Part shown: in pieces, positions 5,806 to 6,841 of the stretch
Layout of the letters: every line of letters starts with the position of its first letter
Position numbering within the stretch: the first letter of the stretch is position 1
DNA from: JAIEPT01 sp038217425
Lineage (GTDB): Bacteria; Planctomycetota; Planctomycetia; Gemmatales; Gemmataceae
NCBI GenBank assembly: GCA_038217425.1
Contig: JBBQPM010000281.1
Location: 1 to 6,841, forward strand
Reading direction: 5' to 3'
DNA: 6,841 nt
Notes under the pieces: generated by a model
Database searches by the model: none
Told to the model about the DNA's origin: nothing
Seen by the model: only the letters and a program-made list of their open reading frames with translations
Position numbers and translations under genes: made by a program

Positions 5806-6134
5806 AGCTCCTGTTCGATCAAAACCTGTCTCCCCGACTTGTAGAGCTTTTGAAGGTAGAATTTCCTCAGTCCGCGCACGTGAGAAACTCCGGCCGCGCC
5901 GCTGCTCCAGACCCGGACGTGTGGTCATACGCCGCCGCTCAGGGGTACATGATCGTTTCCAAAGACGCTGATTTTCAACAGCGAGCTTTGCTGTATGGGC
6001 ATCCGCCTAAAGTCATTTGGGTTCGACTTGGAAATTGTGCAACCGCAGCGGTCGCATCCCTGTTGCGTGGCAGGTTACAGGAAATCCAGGCCTTCGAAAG
6101 CGATGCGTCGGCTTCCTTCCTCGCCCTTTCGTAA
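5802..6134 (+). CDS. DUF5615 PIN-like protein, toxin-like
   Basis: A 110-residue protein of the DUF5615 PIN-like family (PF18480). It opens with MKLLFDQNLSPRLVELL, the family's acidic N-terminal motif (Asp6, Asn8). Further acidic positions follow in DPDVWSYAAAQGYMIVSKDA (about 42-61, with Asp58 and Asp60 close to the usual TKDxDF motif, here SKDADF), then PPKVIWVRLGNC. The spacing of acidic residues fits a metal-dependent PIN-type nuclease fold, although activity of this family is less well documented than that of VapC. The ATG overlaps the DUF433 stop by 4 nt. Codons here end in A or T more often than in the neighbours (for example the run around 5836-5870), which suggests separate ancestry. 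Together with DUF433 it forms a putative type II toxin-antitoxin module. Confidence 0.88.
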   Translation: MKLLFDQNLSPRLVELLKVEFPQSAHVRNSGRAAAPDPDVWSYAAAQGYMIVSKDADFQQRALLYGHPPKVIWVRLGNCATAAVASLLRGRLQEIQAFESDASASFLALS

Positions 6135-6141
6135 TTCACGC

Positions 6142-6170
6142 GTGCAATTCTCCGCCCCGTCGGTTACACT
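6142..6170 (+). promoter_or_regulatory. Weak candidate promoter of the DUF2330 gene
   Basis: TACACT (6165-6170, 4 of 6 to the -10 consensus) stands 17 nt after GTGCAA (6142-6147, a poor -35 match). Transcription would begin near 6177, leaving a leader of about 27 nt that holds the strong ribosome binding site. The 69-nt gap 6135-6203 contains no hairpin or other obvious signal. Confidence 0.3.
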
Positions 6171-6191
6171 CGGGCGAGCAACTCTCACTCC

Positions 6192-6197
6192 AGGAGG
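6192..6197 (+). promoter_or_regulatory. Ribosome binding site for DUF2330 gene
   Basis: AGGAGG, a full anti-16S match, ends 6 nt before ATG 6204 and fixes that start. It is one of the strongest ribosome binding sites in the window, suggesting high expression. Confidence 0.85.
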
Positions 6198-6203
6198 CTC
6201 GTC

Positions 6204-6841
6204 ATGTTGTCTCTTCGTTGGTCGCTGGCCCTCGCGCTCCTCGCGCCCATGCAACTCCAGGCGGCGTGCTGTTACTTCTCCGCCAAGAACTCCGACATCT
6301 TGCAGCCCGCTCAGAAGGTCTTTTTGAGCTGGGATCCGGTCGAGAAGGTCGAGACGTTCACGGTGCAACCGAAGTTCGAAGGCAACGCCCTCGATTTCGG
6401 CATGGTCATCCCGACGCCGACGCAGCCCAAGCTGCACGAGATGCCGCGCGATTTCTTCAAGCACCTTGCGGTCTACACGATCCTTCGTAAACGCGAGTAC
6501 CCGCACTCGAAACTGTTGCCGCGGCCCCAAGAAGAGGCGCGAGCTTTCAAAAGCGCGCCGCCGCCGGCGCCGACGAGCATCCCGCCTGGTAACGCCGCGA
6601 TCCCCAAGCCGACCGTACGCGTCCTCGAATCGGGCATCGTCGGCTCGCTTGATTACAAGATCATCGAGGCCGATCGGGCGGACGATCTCTTCCAGTGGCT
6701 CAAGATGCATCAATACACCTACTCGGGCGACGAAGCCTCGCTGAACTTCTACGTACAGAAGAAATGGCTCTTCACGGTCATGAAGATCGACACGATGCAG
6801 ATGAAGCGCAACAAGGACGGCTCGTTCGCCGGCGAAGTGAC
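6204..6841 (+). CDS. DUF2330 secreted protein (3'-truncated)
   Basis: The frame runs from ATG 6204 off the end of the window, giving 212 residues of a longer protein. Residues 1-20 form a signal peptide (MLSLRWSLALALLAPMQLQA), with processing likely just before or near ACCYF. The mature start ACCYFSAKNSDILQPAQKVF, the blocks VETFTVQPKFEGNALDFGMV and IPTPTQPKLHEMPRDFF, and the later VRVLESGIVGSLDYKIIEAD and DDLFQWLKMHQYTYSG are the hallmarks of the DUF2330 family. These are exported proteins of unknown function found in several Gram-negative phyla. A proline/alanine-rich spacer (about residues 117-137) separates the two conserved parts. The Cys pair at the mature N-terminus could be a lipidation site, but the preceding Gln makes a poor lipobox. 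A perfect AGGAGG fixes the start. Confidence 0.87.
   Translation, partial: MLSLRWSLALALLAPMQLQAACCYFSAKNSDILQPAQKVFLSWDPVEKVETFTVQPKFEGNALDFGMVIPTPTQPKLHEMPRDFFKHLAVYTILRKREYPHSKLLPRPQEEARAFKSAPPPAPTSIPPGNAAIPKPTVRVLESGIVGSLDYKIIEADRADDLFQWLKMHQYTYSGDEASLNFYVQKKWLFTVMKIDTMQMKRNKDGSFAGEV

Overview
The window reads as a conserved chromosomal stretch from a GC-rich Gram-negative bacterium, most likely a planctomycete. I base that on the look of the LptE-like and BamD-like proteins (divergent versions I associate with Planctomycetes), the DUF2330 protein and the general GC-rich codon use. No sequence search was possible, so the phylum is an inference. All nine genes lie on the + strand. The long minus-strand open frames are GC-driven shadows.

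Layout: (1) 3-752, the 3' part of a BamD-like TPR protein whose 5' end lies outside the window. (2) 764-822, a near-perfect palindromic element. (3) 844-1446, an LptE-like lipoprotein. (4) 1443-2300, folP (dihydropteroate synthase), overlapping lptE by 4 nt. (5) 2304-2388, a second palindromic element with 29-bp perfect arms that fills the folP-cdaA gap. (6) 2395-3228, a CdaA-type diadenylate cyclase. (7) 3245-4282, its YbbR/CdaR-like partner. (8) 4284-5534, proA, one nucleotide after cdaR. (9) 5578-5805 and 5802-6134, a DUF433/DUF5615 toxin-antitoxin-like pair. (10) 6204-6841, the 5' part of a secreted DUF2330 protein.

Functionally, bamD and lptE serve outer-membrane biogenesis, folP serves folate synthesis, cdaA and cdaR make and control cyclic di-AMP, and proA is the second step of proline synthesis. 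Tight spacing (4-nt overlap, 16-nt gap, 1-nt gap) suggests that lptE-folP and cdaA-cdaR-proA are co-transcribed, perhaps all as one operon interrupted by the two palindromes. The toxin-antitoxin-like pair looks like an accessory insertion behind proA, with its own good sigma70-type promoter placed so that the transcript would begin at the start codon. No RNA genes, CRISPR arrays, insertion sequences or convincing intrinsic terminators were seen. No gap between genes exceeds 100 nt.

The least ordinary parts are the two inverted-doublet (REPIN-like) palindromes sitting inside the apparent operon, the crowding of the cdaA translation start by one of them, and the predicted leaderless toxin-antitoxin promoter. 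I found nothing that convincingly makes up a wholly new multi-gene system.
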